A stretch of 64,000 bases of DNA, taken from Clostridium sp. GTDB lineage: Bacteria > Bacillota > Clostridia > Lachnospirales > Lachnospiraceae. The notes under the pieces were generated by a model. The model did no database searches and was not told the origin of the DNA. It saw only the letters and a list, made by a program, of their open reading frames with translations. Positions 62,405 through 64,000 of the stretch are shown piece after piece. The stretch spans positions 78,538-142,537 of the forward strand of contig JAMPFU010000003.1 in the NCBI GenBank assembly GCA_023664385.1, written 5' to 3'. A program made the translations under genes and the position numbers. Positions within the stretch are counted from its first letter, which is position 1. The number at the start of each line of letters is the position of its first letter.

Positions 62405-63823
62405 TTATACACAAGCAATTACGCCAACCACATTACAATCACATTCGTTTACAATGCTTATCAAATCCAAAAGTTCTTTACGAACGCAATCACCTATTTG
62501 TTCAATGATTATAACATTAGAATTCCTTTTCATATTATCTATCATATTTATATCATACATTAAATTCTGCATATTCTCCACTAAGACACCACTTTTTCCC
62601 AATTGCTCCAGCAGCTTTTTTACATTTATGTTATCAAACAAATTATCATTTGTACTAACAACAAATATTTGCTCCATATTCTTAGAAATATAGGTTGCCT
62701 TTATTTTGGATATTGCCAAATTCTGCTTTTTATCGTCTTGACAATCCGAAACATTATAATATACATCATCAATCCAATTATCAAGCTTCTTTAAAAAGCC
62801 CTTTTTCCCATCTACTACTTTTATTGTTTCCAATAAAAAACCATTAGAAAGATTTTTCAATTCATCGATCGTATTTACTGTCTTATCCTTCAGAAACATA
62901 ACAACAGAAATCAGGCTTGCCAAAATCATTCCTAAAATGCAGCCTAATATAATATTTTTACTACTAACTCTATAAGTTTTTTTATCCGTTTCATTTAAAT
63001 ATAAGTTATCCTCTTCTATATTTATGCCATTCAACTTGTCCAAATATTTTTGTTGGACATCCGTAAATGATAATTCATATTCTTGAAGGGTTTTATTTAT
63101 AGAATTTATCTTATCATAATATTTTTGTTGATCATTCATAATTTCCGGTAAATCTAGTACATTAGAATTTGTCTCAAAAAGTGCTATATTATGTGTGCCT
63201 ATCTTTTCTTTAATATAATAATAGTATTTATCAATTTGGTTAATTATTTTTTGACCAATTTCATTGCAAAATTCTTCACTATTACCATAAATTACAATTG
63301 CAAACATAATACTTGCATTATCTTTATTTTCAAAGTACATTCCTTGTTGTAATTGTAAATCAGAATTATCAGCAAACGATATAATTTCATTAAAATATTC
63401 CGAATTATCGGCACCAAGTCCCATATCAGCATATAGTTTTCCTCCATTAACATAATTTTTATATGCATATAGTATGGAATGAATATCTACATTTACAGGA
63501 CATTTAATATAATACTGCACGATCTCTTGATGAACCTCGTAAGGATTTAATTTCATTTTTAACGAATTTTCTACATACGCATTATAGTAATTCAACGTAT
63601 CCTTCAATCTTAAATATTCGTTTACATCATATAATTCCTTTTCAGTCAAATCCGTTTCTTCCACCGTTTGGATAGGTTGTAAATCATTATTTCCTAATTC
63701 AATCTGTTTTCTGTATGATATAACACCAATAACAATTCCGCAGAAAAGTGCACATAAAATAACAAGACGCCACCTTTTTGCCACACAATATATGATTGTC
63801 CTAAAATCGCTAACTATTTTCAT
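62405..63823 (-). CDS. Wzz-like chain-length protein with degenerate tyrosine-kinase domain
   Basis: 472 residues. TM1 about 18-38 (LVILCALFCGIVIGVISY), a long extracytoplasmic helical domain with coiled coils (about 40-290), TM2 about 298-318, then a cytoplasmic domain of about 150 residues. That domain follows the BY-kinase layout (NLAISKIKATYISKN...QIFVVSTNDNLFDNINVKKLLEQLG...NVIIIEQIG) but has no Walker A or Walker B motif and no tyrosine tail. It likely sets chain length of the second polymer without kinase activity. First gene of the operon; AAGGAG is ten bases before the ATG. Confidence 0.85.
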   Translation of the reverse strand: MKIVSDFRTIIYCVAKRWRLVILCALFCGIVIGVISYRKQIELGNNDLQPIQTVEETDLTEKELYDVNEYLRLKDTLNYYNAYVENSLKMKLNPYEVHQEIVQYYIKCPVNVDIHSILYAYKNYVNGGKLYADMGLGADNSEYFNEIISFADNSDLQLQQGMYFENKDNASIMFAIVIYGNSEEFCNEIGQKIINQIDKYYYYIKEKIGTHNIALFETNSNVLDLPEIMNDQQKYYDKINSINKTLQEYELSFTDVQQKYLDKLNGINIEEDNLYLNETDKKTYRVSSKNIILGCILGMILASLISVVMFLKDKTVNTIDELKNLSNGFLLETIKVVDGKKGFLKKLDNWIDDVYYNVSDCQDDKKQNLAISKIKATYISKNMEQIFVVSTNDNLFDNINVKKLLEQLGKSGVLVENMQNLMYDINMIDNMKRNSNVIIIEQIGDCVRKELLDLISIVNECDCNVVGVIACV

Positions 63824-63878
63824 AACACTTATTCTCCTTATATATACATAATACGTTTATTACAATTCAACAATAGAA

Positions 63879-63907
63879 ATTATATCAAAAAAAGCATTAG
63901 GCTTCAA
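63879..63907 (-). promoter_or_regulatory. Promoter of the right polysaccharide operon
   Basis: Minus-strand TTGAAG (63902-63907), 17-nt spacer, TATAAT (63879-63884), about 55 bp before the wzz-like ATG. The -35 begins immediately after the stop of the partial gene at 63908. Confidence 0.8.
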
Positions 63908-64000
63908 CTACGTCATATATTTCCCAAAAAAAGGCACTTTTTTAATAACCCTAGATAGAATGACGCTCAATATAGTCGTAATAAGAACCTCAATAAAAAC
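63908..64000 (-). CDS. C-terminal end of an unknown membrane protein (possibly an acyltransferase)
   Basis: The minus strand is open from the window end to TAG at 63908, giving 30 residues: VFIEVLITTILSVILSRVI then KKVPFFGKYMT. One hydrophobic helix followed by a short basic tail is how OafA-type membrane acyltransferases often end, but the evidence is thin. Only the 3' end lies in the window. Confidence 0.45.
   Translation of the reverse strand, partial: VFIEVLITTILSVILSRVIKKVPFFGKYMT

Overview
The window looks like part of the chromosome of an AT-rich, spore-lineage Firmicute of class Clostridia, most probably a Lachnospiraceae member. This rests on two T-box leaders, a Firmicutes-type 6S RNA, a DUF4250 protein, a SpoIID-like protein, a PPi-type phosphofructokinase, GatCAB next to AspRS, and strong Shine-Dalgarno sites (GGAGG) before most genes. 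Almost all genes lie on the minus strand. No tRNA or rRNA gene, CRISPR array, prophage or transposase gene was seen.

Left part (1-24.9 kb) is mostly housekeeping: pheS-pheT behind a Phe T-box; a plus-strand group of small unknown proteins, including a Cys/Gly-rich one; leuS; DUF4250; a degenerate precorrin-methyltransferase-like protein; an AI-2E family exporter; CarD; a CBS protein; aroF, yfbR and ftsH; glyA; yihY; a SpoIID-domain protein; 6S RNA; phosphofructokinase; and a two-gene signalling pair (PocR-type hybrid kinase plus REC protein). A 193-bp fold-back element (MITE-like) sits at the 3' end of the phosphofructokinase gene and supplies its stop codon.

Middle part (24.9-46.2 kb) mixes dTDP-sugar genes with the aspS-gatCAB set. 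rfbA and rfbB are separated by, and rfbB is flanked by, two related palindromic repeats in opposite orientation. aspS has an Asp T-box (specifier GAC). Upstream lies a 12-gene minus-strand cell-surface polymer operon running from a consensus promoter at 46.15 kb: rfbC, sugar aminotransferase, tandem-GT2 protein, polyprenyl-P sugar transferase, TarI-like cytidylyltransferase, extended SDR, ABC-2 permease and ATPase, two CDP-glycerol glycerophosphotransferase-like enzymes, the Ser/Thr transporter SstT, and a GT2 enzyme. This looks like a teichoic-acid-like or phosphodiester-linked polysaccharide exported by an ABC transporter.

Right part (46.2-52.4 kb) is an accessory island: a winged-helix protein divergent from an AAA_14/DUF4143 ATPase, with a 105-110 bp direct duplication on both sides of the ATPase. 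Next comes a three-gene operon (two-TM helical protein, SAMHD1-like HD hydrolase, YwgA-like protein) that is the best candidate here for an undescribed system. From 52.4 kb to the right end is a second, strikingly AT-rich polysaccharide operon: a Wzz-like protein, two methyltransferases, a GtrB-like transferase, two copies of a split DUF6077-like membrane protein (one copy fused to a metallo-beta-lactamase domain), a broken SGNH-like gene, UDP-glucose dehydrogenase and a UDP-glucuronate 4-epimerase-like enzyme. It has its own promoter at 63.9 kb and a strong terminator at 52.4 kb.
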